Below are positions 1 through 6,273 of a DNA stretch of 9,651 bases, one piece after another. The first letter of the stretch is position 1, and each line of letters starts with the position of its first letter. The position numbers and the translations under genes were made by a program. The DNA is from an uncultured Bifidobacterium sp. Lineage in GTDB: Bacteria > Actinomycetota > Actinomycetes > Actinomycetales > Bifidobacteriaceae. The notes under the pieces are model-generated. The model worked only from the letters and a program-made list of their open reading frames with translations. It was not told the DNA's origin and did not search any database. The stretch spans positions 1 to 9,651 of the forward strand of contig CALNAE010000229.1 of NCBI GenBank assembly GCA_937874315.1, in the 5' to 3' direction.

Positions 1-1
1 G

Positions 2-871
2 TCAGTCGACCTTGGGGGATTGTGCGCGTTCGTGTGTGTGACGGCGCAGCAGCTTCCACGCTATGCCCGTTTTGATGGCGGCAAGCGTCAGGCCTACGAT
101 CATCAGCACGCAGAACGCGGCCACGATCGCGTGTGCCAGCCGTGGCTGATATCCGAAGACGATGGATAGTGCGAATGCCCATGTCGCCACGATCATGGTG
201 ATCGGCACACACCACAGAATGAGATGGTAGTAACGACGCACCGGGGCCGGTGCAGGGCCGGGATTCCAGTTGTCCTGCGGCAGCATTCCTCGGGAATCAG
301 TGCCGGTGCCGGCGCCGGTTGCCACCGTCGCCTGTATCTCCAGGTAACGTCCAAATAACGCCAGCGTGACGGCCAATCCTGCGAAGCCAAAGTATGGGGC
401 GTTCGGGTCGTTGGGCAGTACGCCGCCCGCGATGCATAGGGCAAGGCTATAGAAATATGCGGCGGCCGCTCCGATCGCGGTGAGCGTGTTCATATCCGGG
501 GCGTGTCGTTTAAACGCCTCCCAGCCCTCGATGGCTATGGGCATGCCGCAGTAGAAGATCACGGGCGTGATGAGGATGACCTGAAGCCATGGATTGTGGG
601 CCCAGCTCGGCAAGGCCGATGGGATGACCATGTGCATCAGGTCGGCGAGTAGTACCGGAGCGCTTAATGTTGCGGCGACGATCAGCGGCTTGGCGTCGTT
701 CGGCCGGGCACGCGTCACCGCTCCGGATTCGGCATCGGTGTTCGAATGAGAGGCGCCATTGAAGGCTTGGGTGCGATGATCTACGGCGAGATACCACCAT
801 ATCGTCAGCCAAGTGAGGAAGACAGCCAATACGATGGCCACCACGGCCATGAACAGATCGAATCCCACCAT
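2..871 (-). CDS. CopA-like P1B ATPase membrane-domain protein without catalytic domains
   Basis: This is a 289-residue integral membrane protein with about seven hydrophobic segments (roughly residues 7-29, 62-84, 94-118, 127-150, 160-178, 215-240, 246-272). Residues 95-145 match the CopA membrane core: the W-L-Q-x(4)-T-P-V-I-F-Y-x-G block (95-109), then P-D-M-N-T-L-T-A-I-G (125-134) like the family's MD-x-L-x-A-x-G motif. F-G-R-Y-L-E (173-178) matches the segment that precedes the actuator domain. From there the protein passes through a short Gly/Pro linker (about 185-210) to the next membrane pair. There is no TGE loop, no DKTG phosphorylation site, no ATP-binding domain and no N-terminal metal-binding domain. 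The transport motif CPC appears as C-V-L (254-256). Hence it cannot be an ATP-driven pump. The stop lies inside the window, so the gene is complete on this side. Divergence from csoR suggests copper control. It could be a decayed or repurposed paralog; a full copA could lie to the left. Confidence 0.72.
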   Translation of the reverse strand: MVGFDLFMAVVAIVLAVFLTWLTIWWYLAVDHRTQAFNGASHSNTDAESGAVTRARPNDAKPLIVAATLSAPVLLADLMHMVIPSALPSWAHNPWLQVILITPVIFYCGMPIAIEGWEAFKRHAPDMNTLTAIGAAAAYFYSLALCIAGGVLPNDPNAPYFGFAGLAVTLALFGRYLEIQATVATGAGTGTDSRGMLPQDNWNPGPAPAPVRRYYHLILWCVPITMIVATWAFALSIVFGYQPRLAHAIVAAFCVLMIVGLTLAAIKTGIAWKLLRRHTHERAQSPKVD

Positions 872-880
872 GCCTCCTCT
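872..880 (-). promoter_or_regulatory. Strong Shine-Dalgarno that sets the start of the CopA-like gene
   Basis: Read on the minus strand the bases are AGAGGAGGC directly before ATG (869-871). GAGGAGG is only 1 base from this ATG but 4 bases from the next in-frame codon, GTG (866-868). So either codon may be the real start, differing by one residue. The reading frame stays open upstream to about 1111, but no comparable ribosome site precedes the upstream ATGs, so the longer versions are not preferred. Confidence 0.6.
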
Positions 881-1004
881 ATTGTGTTCCCCGCATATTT
901 TCTCACCTTGATCACGACCGCGCCATGCGGTGTGGTGGTTCTTGCAAAACATACGCATGCGCTGTAGGACGAAGCGCGTCGAGAATGCCTCCGGCTGCGT
1001 TATC

Positions 1005-1021
1005 ATACCCCTATAGGGTAT
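1005..1021. promoter_or_regulatory. Putative CsoR operator palindrome
   Basis: The sequence is ATACCC-CTATA-GGGTAT, two perfect 6-bp arms around 5 bases. A second register, CCCTATAGGG (1009-1018), is also perfectly palindromic. G/C runs flanked by TA, in an inverted repeat of this type, are the known form of CsoR-family operators (for example upstream of copZA or csoR in Gram-positive bacteria). It lies about 90 bases before csoR and about 130 before the divergent membrane gene, so one bound repressor tetramer could control both. Binding is inferred, not shown. Confidence 0.72.
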
Positions 1022-1109
1022 AGCGATCGGATCGGTTGGAGCATGCCGTCGGATGACGGCTCGGACTTCACCGGCAACTGCTCGGTTGCCCGGTGGAAAG
1101 GCGGCTGAC

Positions 1110-1391
1110 ATGCAGGGCTACGGCAAGGACAAGACCAAGGTGCTGGCGAGGTTGCATCGGATCGAAGGACAGGTGCACGCCCTCTCGCAGATGGTGGAGG
1201 ACGACGCCTATTGCATCGACGTGCTGACGCAGATCTCCGCGGCGAACTCCGGCTTGAAATCCGTCGCGCTGCTGCTTCTGGACGATCACCTCGACCATTG
1301 CGTGCGCCAGGCCTGCGAACAGGGTGAGGACGTTGCCGATAGCAAGCTGTCGGAGGCTTCCGCCGCCATTGCACGACTGGTGAAGTCCTGA
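1110..1391 (+). CDS. csoR: Copper-sensing transcriptional repressor CsoR
   Basis: This is a 93-residue all-helical DNA-binding protein of the CsoR/RcnR family, which leaves its operator when Cu(I) binds. The signature L-H-R-I-E-G-Q-V (15-22) is intact. The Cu(I) ligands Cys-His-Cys are seen as C35 (in D-A-Y-C-I-D-V-L), H60 and C64 (in D-D-H-L-D-H-C), the same spacing as the characterised Mycobacterium tuberculosis protein (C36, H61, C65). This favours copper over the nickel/cobalt (RcnR) or formaldehyde (FrmR) branches. The chosen ATG gives the usual M-x-G-Y start and has GGAAAGG (1095-1101) 8 bases upstream; the frame opens earlier at 1053 with 19 extra residues that do not look like the family. 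It is divergent from the CopA-like membrane gene across a matching operator and 47 bases before rmuC on the same strand. Confidence 0.93.
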   Translation: MQGYGKDKTKVLARLHRIEGQVHALSQMVEDDAYCIDVLTQISAANSGLKSVALLLLDDHLDHCVRQACEQGEDVADSKLSEASAAIARLVKS

Positions 1392-1438
1392 GATTCGCTG
1401 GCGCGTCGGAGTCCATGCGTTATCGTTGAATAGAACAT

Positions 1439-2890
1439 ATGTTCGATAATCCTGTGGTGGTTCTGATACTGGTTGTGATCGCGGCGGCGCTTGGGCTGTT
1501 CGCCGGCGTTCTGTGGGGGGCGAACCGTGCTCGTGAATCGGTGAGTGCTGCGAATGGGGCGCAGTCCGAGGCCCAGCGCACGCAGGCCGAGCAGGCGAAC
1601 GCCCGGATAGGCGAGCTGACGGCGAGCAATGCGCAGTTCCGGGCTCAGTGCGAGGGTCTTGGCGAACAGCTGGTCTTCGTGAAATCGCAGCTCGCGCAGG
1701 CCCAACAGGCCGAACAGGTCCGCATAGAACGCGAACGGGAGCAGGCGAGGGCGCAAGAGGAACGCAAGCGCGCGGAGCAGGCGAAAACGCTGTCCGAACA
1801 GGGCAAGGTGCTGGCCGCGCTAGCTCCGGTTCAGCGCAATCTCGATGCCCTTCAGCGTAAAGTCGGTCAGATTGAAGAGGGGCGCAAGCACGAGATGGGC
1901 GCGCTGGGGCAACAGCTCAAAGGCCTTGGGGAGCAACAGGCCCGTCTCGATCGCGAGACGAGTTCGCTGTCCGCGGCCCTGCGCAATAACAAGGTGCGCG
2001 GTGCCTGGGGTGAGGCGCAACTGCGCAACATCGTGGAATCCGCAGGCTTGCTCGAACACGTCGACTTCGACACGCAGGTGGTGGTCAACGATGACGCCGG
2101 ACGTACCCAACGGCCTGACATGGTCGTTCACCTGCCGGGCGGCAAATCCATCCCCATCGATGCCAAGGTGCCGTATTCGGATTATCAACGGGCCTGCGCC
2201 ATCCCGGACACCGCTTCGCCGGAGGATCTCGCGCGCCGTGATGAGTTGATGCATGCCCATGCCAAGGCGTTGCGCGAGCATGTGCGGGTATTGGGAGACA
2301 AGGCCTACTGGAACGCCTTCGAGACGGCTCCCGATTTCGTCGTGGCCTTCATCCCAAACGAGGCGTTGCTGCAGGCGGCTTTGGAAACCGATCCAACCCT
2401 GATGGATGATGCCTTCGCGCGCAAGGTCGCCCTCACCTCCCCGGTGACGCTATGGGCGGTGCTCAAATCCGTCGCGTACGCTTGGCAACAGCAGAGTCTG
2501 ACCGACGACGCCAAAATGCTGTTCGACCTGTCCCGTGAGCTTTATGAACGATTTTCGGTGCTGGGCGAACGCGCCAACAAGCTCGGTACCGCCATCACGC
2601 GTACCGTGGGCGCGTATAACCAATTCGCATCGTCTTTGGAATCCCGTGTGCTGGTCACCGCGCGTAAGCTGCAGGCAATCGATCAAAGCAAGGTCATCGA
2701 GCCGGTGCCGTTGATCGAATCCGACAAGGCCAATATTCGCGAGTTGTCGGCACCGGAACTGCAGGATGACCATGATGAGCACGGTGGTCATGCTGTCGGT
2801 GGCCATGCTGCTCAGGATGTTCGTGATCAGGGTGGTCGTGATGTCGTCGGTCATGATCGCATCGACCACGATGACGAGGATGGTCGTTAG
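1439..2890 (+). CDS. rmuC: RmuC-family DNA recombination protein
   Basis: This is a 483-residue protein. It has an N-terminal membrane anchor (about 4-28), a long Gln/Glu/Arg-rich coiled coil (about 30-180) and the RmuC domain (about 185-430). Visible landmarks are R-G-A-W-G-E-A-Q-L (187-195), R-P-D-M-V-V-H-L-P-G-G (225-235) and I-D-A-K-V-P (240-245). The last two resemble a PD-(D/E)xK nuclease-like core, to which I recall the family being assigned. E. coli RmuC limits recombination at inverted repeats; a nuclease role is predicted and the biochemical activity is unsettled. The last 41 residues (443-483) form an unusual His/Asp-rich tail with a G-G-H-A-(V/A) repeat. I see no clear ribosome site before ATG 1439; TATCGT (1421-1426) could be a -10 giving a very short leader. 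It lies 41 bases before the phosphoribosyltransferase-like gene. Confidence 0.9.
   Translation: MFDNPVVVLILVVIAAALGLFAGVLWGANRARESVSAANGAQSEAQRTQAEQANARIGELTASNAQFRAQCEGLGEQLVFVKSQLAQAQQAEQVRIEREREQARAQEERKRAEQAKTLSEQGKVLAALAPVQRNLDALQRKVGQIEEGRKHEMGALGQQLKGLGEQQARLDRETSSLSAALRNNKVRGAWGEAQLRNIVESAGLLEHVDFDTQVVVNDDAGRTQRPDMVVHLPGGKSIPIDAKVPYSDYQRACAIPDTASPEDLARRDELMHAHAKALREHVRVLGDKAYWNAFETAPDFVVAFIPNEALLQAALETDPTLMDDAFARKVALTSPVTLWAVLKSVAYAWQQQSLTDDAKMLFDLSRELYERFSVLGERANKLGTAITRTVGAYNQFASSLESRVLVTARKLQAIDQSKVIEPVPLIESDKANIRELSAPELQDDHDEHGGHAVGGHAAQDVRDQGGRDVVGHDRIDHDDEDGR
2783..2812 (+). repeat. 15-bp imperfect tandem repeat inside the rmuC tail
   Basis: Two adjacent 15-base units, GGTGGTCATGCTGTC and GGTGGCCATGCTGCT, match at 12 of 15 positions and are in frame, encoding G-G-H-A-V and G-G-H-A-A. 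A related stretch, GGTGGTCGTGATGTCG, follows at 2831-2846. The pattern suggests the tail grew by short in-frame duplication. Confidence 0.8.
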
Positions 2891-2931
2891 GCTGACAGAC
2901 GTAATGGCGATATGACACGGAGGCATAGGCG

Positions 2932-3546
2932 ATGGACGATATCAAGACAAGACATGAGCTCGTCACGCTGCTGCATGACACCATGCAGGGCAAACCGTTC
3001 AGCGAACTGTACGCGGTGACCTTCGACCATCGGGCGGCTGGGCTGATCGGGGACAGCATCCTCGACGCGTTGGAAAACGCAGGGTTCCCCCTCACCGATA
3101 TCGACATGGTCGGGGCCTTGACGCCCGCCGCCGTTCCCTTGATCGACGCCGTGATTCACGCCGCCTCGGCGCGCGGCGTCGGCATCGACGGATTCGTGAT
3201 GGATTTCGTGTATCCCTCAGTCAAAGGTCCTTCCATCGCGGGTCGTCGTGTCGTGTTGGTGGATGCCTGGCTGTCCGAAAAATCCTATGTACAGACGTCA
3301 TCGTTGGTGACGCTGCGCAATGGCAACGAATTGAGCCTGGATTTCAGCGTCGTTCGGCAACAGGATGCCAAGGTGCTGGCCATCGCCTCGCTCGTCGGCG
3401 GGACGCTTGATGACAAGGATGCCGGCGGTTCCTCCGTCGAGGTCATCGACACGATCGATGGCGACTCGCGTCATGTTCCTTTCGTTCCGGTGTTCGCGGA
3501 ATCCGAGATTCGGGATGCCGTGGCAACGCAGGAACCACAGCGCTAA
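2932..3546 (+). CDS. Orotate phosphoribosyltransferase-like protein, active site degenerate
   Basis: This 204-residue protein follows the fold order of actinobacterial orotate phosphoribosyltransferase (PyrE), which joins orotate to PRPP in pyrimidine synthesis. Residues 58-89 (D-M-V-G-A-L-T-P-A-A-V-P, then A-S-A-R-G-V-G-I-D-G-F-V) align with the PyrE segment G-L-T-x-G-A-D-P and following helix. R-R-V-V-L-V-D (105-111) aligns with the strand entering the PRPP loop. But the PRPP motif, normally V-E/D-D-x-x-T-T-G-G-S, reads V-D-A-W-L-S-E-K-S-Y (110-119), and the K-x-x-K-x-H-G catalytic loop is replaced by the stretch around 90-100 (M-D-F-V-Y-P-S-V-K-G-P). It is therefore probably not a working PyrE. 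The start has GGAGG (2919-2923) 8 bases upstream. It ends 18 bases before the SpoU/TrmH gene. A PyrE/SpoU neighbourhood is also known in mycobacteria. A regulatory or RNA-related role is possible but unproven. Confidence 0.7.
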   Translation: MDDIKTRHELVTLLHDTMQGKPFSELYAVTFDHRAAGLIGDSILDALENAGFPLTDIDMVGALTPAAVPLIDAVIHAASARGVGIDGFVMDFVYPSVKGPSIAGRRVVLVDAWLSEKSYVQTSSLVTLRNGNELSLDFSVVRQQDAKVLAIASLVGGTLDDKDAGGSSVEVIDTIDGDSRHVPFVPVFAESEIRDAVATQEPQR

Positions 3547-3564
3547 GTCGGGGAGTGCACACTC

Positions 3565-4377
3565 GTGAGGGAACCAAATCCGATCACCCTGGCAGCCAAG
3601 GCGTCGGGGGAACCGATATTCAGGACGATAGGCGTGGGCCCGTGGTCCCAGACGCACCCGGACGACCCCCGGCCGGACGACCCCGGCCAGCCCACGTTCG
3701 ATGACAGATACGATACCGAGCTGTTGGATTCGGGCGACCGTCGCAATGTGCTCGACCGATACCGCTATTGGACCGTCGAAGCCATCAGACAGGATCTTGA
3801 CCGGCGCGGGCGGCACGGATTCGAAGTGGCCATCGAAAACTGGACGCATGATTTCAACATCGGATCCATGGTCCGCACCGCCAACGCCTTCGCGGCGAAT
3901 CGTGTCCATATCGTCGGACCGCATAAGTGGAATCGCAAGGGCGCGTTGATGACCGAGCTCTATCAACACGTCGAGCATCATCCCAGTGTTGTCCAGCTGG
4001 TCGATTCTTGGCATGCGCGTATCGCAGCCGAAACCGAGGACGCGCGCGCCGGACTGTTGAATGCGTCGACTCCCGAGGACCGACAGCGGTGGCAGAAGCG
4101 GGGTCAGGACTGTGCGCGGTCTCGCGTGATCGCGTTGGATATCGTCCCGGGCGCCGTGCCGATGGAAACCTATCGATTCCCCGAGCGTTGTCTCATGCTG
4201 TTCGGCGCAGAAGGTCCAGGACTGTCGAGCAAGGCGCTGGATCTCGCCGACGACGTGGTCTATATCTCCCAGTTCGGCTCGGTGCGGTCCATCAATGCCG
4301 GTGCCGCGGCGGCCGTGGCCATGCACTGTTGGATAGCCCAGCATATGGGCGACTGTCATGACATGGACCGACGCTAA
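3565..4377 (+). CDS. SpoU/TrmH-family RNA 2'-O-methyltransferase
   Basis: This 270-residue cytosolic enzyme should transfer a methyl group from S-adenosylmethionine to a ribose 2'-OH in tRNA or rRNA. All three motifs of the knotted SPOUT domain are present. Motif 1 is D-F-N-I-G-S-M-V-R-T-A-N-A-F (96-109) with the expected catalytic Arg104. Motif 2 is L-F-G-A-E-G-P-G-L-S-S (212-222). Motif 3 is Q-F-G-S-V-R-S-I-N-A-G-A-A-A-A-V-A (236-252). The first 95 residues are an extension with a Pro/Asp-rich, probably disordered stretch (31-43), and about 30 polar residues are inserted before motif 2 (roughly 152-185). The start is GTG, supported by GGGGAG (3550-3555) 9 bases upstream. The target nucleotide cannot be told from sequence. 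It follows the phosphoribosyltransferase-like gene closely and is probably co-transcribed with it. Confidence 0.9.
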   Translation: MREPNPITLAAKASGEPIFRTIGVGPWSQTHPDDPRPDDPGQPTFDDRYDTELLDSGDRRNVLDRYRYWTVEAIRQDLDRRGRHGFEVAIENWTHDFNIGSMVRTANAFAANRVHIVGPHKWNRKGALMTELYQHVEHHPSVVQLVDSWHARIAAETEDARAGLLNASTPEDRQRWQKRGQDCARSRVIALDIVPGAVPMETYRFPERCLMLFGAEGPGLSSKALDLADDVVYISQFGSVRSINAGAAAAVAMHCWIAQHMGDCHDMDRR

Positions 4378-4404
4378 GGGAACACGAACGTCATATACGA
4401 CTCA

Positions 4405-4410
4405 TATGAT
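4405..4410 (+). promoter_or_regulatory. Candidate -10 element placing gatC on a leaderless transcript
   Basis: TATGAT matches the -10 consensus at 5 of 6 positions and ends 7 bases before ATG 4418, so transcription would begin at or next to the start codon. This is the geometry of leaderless genes in actinobacteria. There is no good ribosome site before gatC, which agrees. No -35 hexamer is evident (ACACGA at the 17-base distance), so the call is tentative. Confidence 0.4.
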
Positions 4411-4417
4411 GAGACGC

Positions 4418-4717
4418 ATGTCTACATTTACACGCGAGGAAATTGAGCATTTGGGCGCTCTGTCCCGAATAGCTCTGACTGATCAGGAGATCACCCGCCT
4501 TCAGGGTGAGTTGAATGTCATCGCACAATCCATCGATAAGGTGCAGGAGGTGGCCGGCGATGACGTGCTTCCCACGGCTAATCCCGTGCCATTGGAGGCG
4601 TATATGCGTCCCGATGAGGCCGAAACGCCATTGACCCAGGCCCAGGCACTTTCCGACGCCCCATTGGCGATCGACGGCATGTTCGAGGCGCCGCGCATGC
4701 TTTCAGGTGAGGAGTGA
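4418..4717 (+). CDS. gatC: Asp/Glu-tRNA amidotransferase subunit C
   Basis: This 99-residue subunit wraps around and stabilises GatA in the GatCAB complex. It has the usual shape: an N-terminal helix pair (F-T-R-E-E-I-E-H-L-G-A-L-S-R-I-A-L near 4-20) and a C-terminal extended part. The landmarks R-P-D-E (about 69-72), the T-P-L-T block and F-E-A-P-R-M-L (near 89-95) are all present. The chosen ATG gives M-S-T-F-T. In-frame ATGs at 4406 and 4409 exist but would add residues atypical for the family, and the preceding bases look like promoter. The gene starts 40 bases after the methyltransferase stop and ends one base before gatA, so it heads the gatC-gatA-gatB operon. Confidence 0.95.
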   Translation: MSTFTREEIEHLGALSRIALTDQEITRLQGELNVIAQSIDKVQEVAGDDVLPTANPVPLEAYMRPDEAETPLTQAQALSDAPLAIDGMFEAPRMLSGEE

Positions 4718-4718
4718 C

Positions 4719-6251
4719 ATGACCGATACCACAGCACTGGTCACATTGACTGCGGCCCAGATGGCCGCCAAGATTAAGTCGGGCGAGGTTTCCAGCCGTG
4801 AGCTGGTCGAGGCGCATCTGAGCGTCATCGACTCCGCCGAGCCATCCATCAACGCCTTTCTGAAGCTCGCGGGCGACAGCGCCCTCGAGCAGGCCGACGC
4901 CTTCGACAAGAAGCGCGCCGCCGGCGATACCGAGGACATGTCCGAATTGGCCGGCGTTCCCATCGCGATCAAGGACATGATCGTCACCAAGGGTATCGAA
5001 ACTACCGCGGCATCAAAGATCCTGCAAGGATGGGTGCCCCCATACGACGCGACCGTGATCACGAAACTCAAGGCCGCGGGCATGCCGCTGCTGGGCAAGA
5101 CCAATCTCGATGAATTCGCGCAAGGTTCGTCAACCGAACATTCCGCCTACGGTCCAACGCATAATCCCTGGGATACCGAGCGTGTTCCCGGTGGCTCCGG
5201 CGGTGGTTCCGCGTCCGCCGTGGCGGCGTTCGAGGCGCCGTTGGCGCTCGGCACCGATACCGGCGGCTCCATCCGTCAGCCCGGCGCATTAACCGGTACG
5301 GTTGGCGTGAAGCCGACGTATGGCGCGGTATCGCGATTCGGCGCGATCGCCATGGCCAGCTCGCTCGATCAGATCGGTCCGGTTTCCCGCACCGTACTCG
5401 ATGCGGCGCTGCTGCAGGAGATCATCGGAGGCCATGATGTGCGTGATTCCACATCCATTCCGATGAAGGTCCCCGCCATGGCCGCGGCTGCCCGTCAGGG
5501 CGCGAAACGCGATCTGAAGGGCATGAAGGTCGGCCTGGTCAAGGAGCTGAGCGGCGAAGGGTATCAGCCCGGTGTACAGGCGCGGTTCAACGAGGCGGTG
5601 AAGCTGCTGCAGGACATGGGGGCGCAGGTCGTCGAGCTTTCCTGCCCGCACTTCGAATACGCACTGGGCGCGTACTACATCATCATGCCTTCGGAGGTCA
5701 GCTCGAATCTCGCTCGATACGACGGCATGAGATATGGCCTACGTGTGATGCCACCGGCCGACGTGCCGCAGACCGCCGCCAACATGATGGCCTATACGCG
5801 TGAGGCAGGTTTCGGCGACGAGGTCAAGCGACGCATCATTCTGGGCACCTACGCGTTGTCCGCCGGATACTATGATGCATGGTACGGCTCGGCGCAGAAG
5901 GTCCGCACGCTGATCATCGAAGACTTCAACGAGGCCTTCGAACAGGTCGACACCTTGGTCGTCCCGACGTCGCCGACCACCGCGTTCAAGTTCGGCGAGA
6001 AGATGGATGATCCGCTGGCCATGTACATGAACGATATCGACACGATTCCGGCGAACCTCGCCGGCACGCCCGCCATGAGCATTCCGGCGGGGTTGAGCGA
6101 TGACGGCCTGCCGGTCGGTTTCCAATTCATAGCGCCGCAGAAACGTGACGATGTGATGTATAAGCCGGCCGCCGCACTGGAGGCCGCGCTCAACGAGCAG
6201 TGGGGCGGGCCGATTTGGAAGTCGCTGAAGACCCCATGGCTGGCCAAGTAA
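4719..6251 (+). CDS. gatA: Asp/Glu-tRNA amidotransferase subunit A (amidase)
   Basis: This 510-residue subunit hydrolyses glutamine and passes the ammonia to GatB, for conversion of Glu-tRNA(Gln) or Asp-tRNA(Asn) to Gln-tRNA or Asn-tRNA. The amidase-signature catalytic triad is visible: K85 in A-I-K-D-M, S160 in V-P-G-G-S-G-G-G-S, and nucleophile S184 in D-T-G-G-S-I-R-Q-P-G. The G-G-S-G-G-G-S form, with Gly where many bacteria have a second Ser, is to my knowledge common in actinobacteria and not a defect. D-E-F-A-Q-G-S-S-T-E (131-140) is also family-typical. The ATG follows the gatC stop by one base and has GAGGAG (4709-4714) 4 bases upstream. An in-frame GTG at 4707 lies inside gatC and lacks its own ribosome site. 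Translational coupling with gatC is likely. Confidence 0.96.
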   Translation: MTDTTALVTLTAAQMAAKIKSGEVSSRELVEAHLSVIDSAEPSINAFLKLAGDSALEQADAFDKKRAAGDTEDMSELAGVPIAIKDMIVTKGIETTAASKILQGWVPPYDATVITKLKAAGMPLLGKTNLDEFAQGSSTEHSAYGPTHNPWDTERVPGGSGGGSASAVAAFEAPLALGTDTGGSIRQPGALTGTVGVKPTYGAVSRFGAIAMASSLDQIGPVSRTVLDAALLQEIIGGHDVRDSTSIPMKVPAMAAAARQGAKRDLKGMKVGLVKELSGEGYQPGVQARFNEAVKLLQDMGAQVVELSCPHFEYALGAYYIIMPSEVSSNLARYDGMRYGLRVMPPADVPQTAANMMAYTREAGFGDEVKRRIILGTYALSAGYYDAWYGSAQKVRTLIIEDFNEAFEQVDTLVVPTSPTTAFKFGEKMDDPLAMYMNDIDTIPANLAGTPAMSIPAGLSDDGLPVGFQFIAPQKRDDVMYKPAAALEAALNEQWGGPIWKSLKTPWLAK

Positions 6252-6273
6252 CGCATCGGAAGGATTGAATATC

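Larger units (their letters stand above)
872..1109. promoter_or_regulatory. Divergent intergenic region between the CopA-like gene and csoR
   Basis: These 238 bases separate two divergent genes and must carry both promoters. I see the CsoR-like palindrome at 1005-1021. TATCAT (1001-1006, plus strand) and TATGAT (1002-1007, minus strand) are -10-like hexamers touching the palindrome, but neither has a recognisable -35 at the usual distance. If transcription of the minus-strand gene starts here, its leader would be about 120-130 bases long. No convincing gene or RNA element was recognised inside. Confidence 0.5.

Noticed and set aside
1053..1109. Longer csoR start adding 19 residues
   Set aside because: The extra residues do not match the family; the ATG at 1110 gives the conserved start and has a ribosome site.
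872..1111. N-terminal extension of the CopA-like protein including a C/H-rich stretch (F-C-K-N-H-H and K-I-C-G-E-H)
   Set aside because: The Cys/His pattern invites a metal-site reading, but no ribosome site precedes it, it runs through the operator, and a strong site sits at 873-879.
3298..4359. Long open frame of 353 codons on the minus strand
   Set aside because: It lies opposite the methyltransferase and the end of the PyrE-like gene, both supported by motifs. Its translation shows no recognisable domain; high GC content makes such antisense frames common.
4719..6251. Loss of an active-site Ser in GatA (G-G-S-G-G-G-S)
   Set aside because: The triad Lys, cis-Ser and nucleophile Ser are all present; the second Ser replaced by Gly is, as I recall, usual in actinobacterial GatA.
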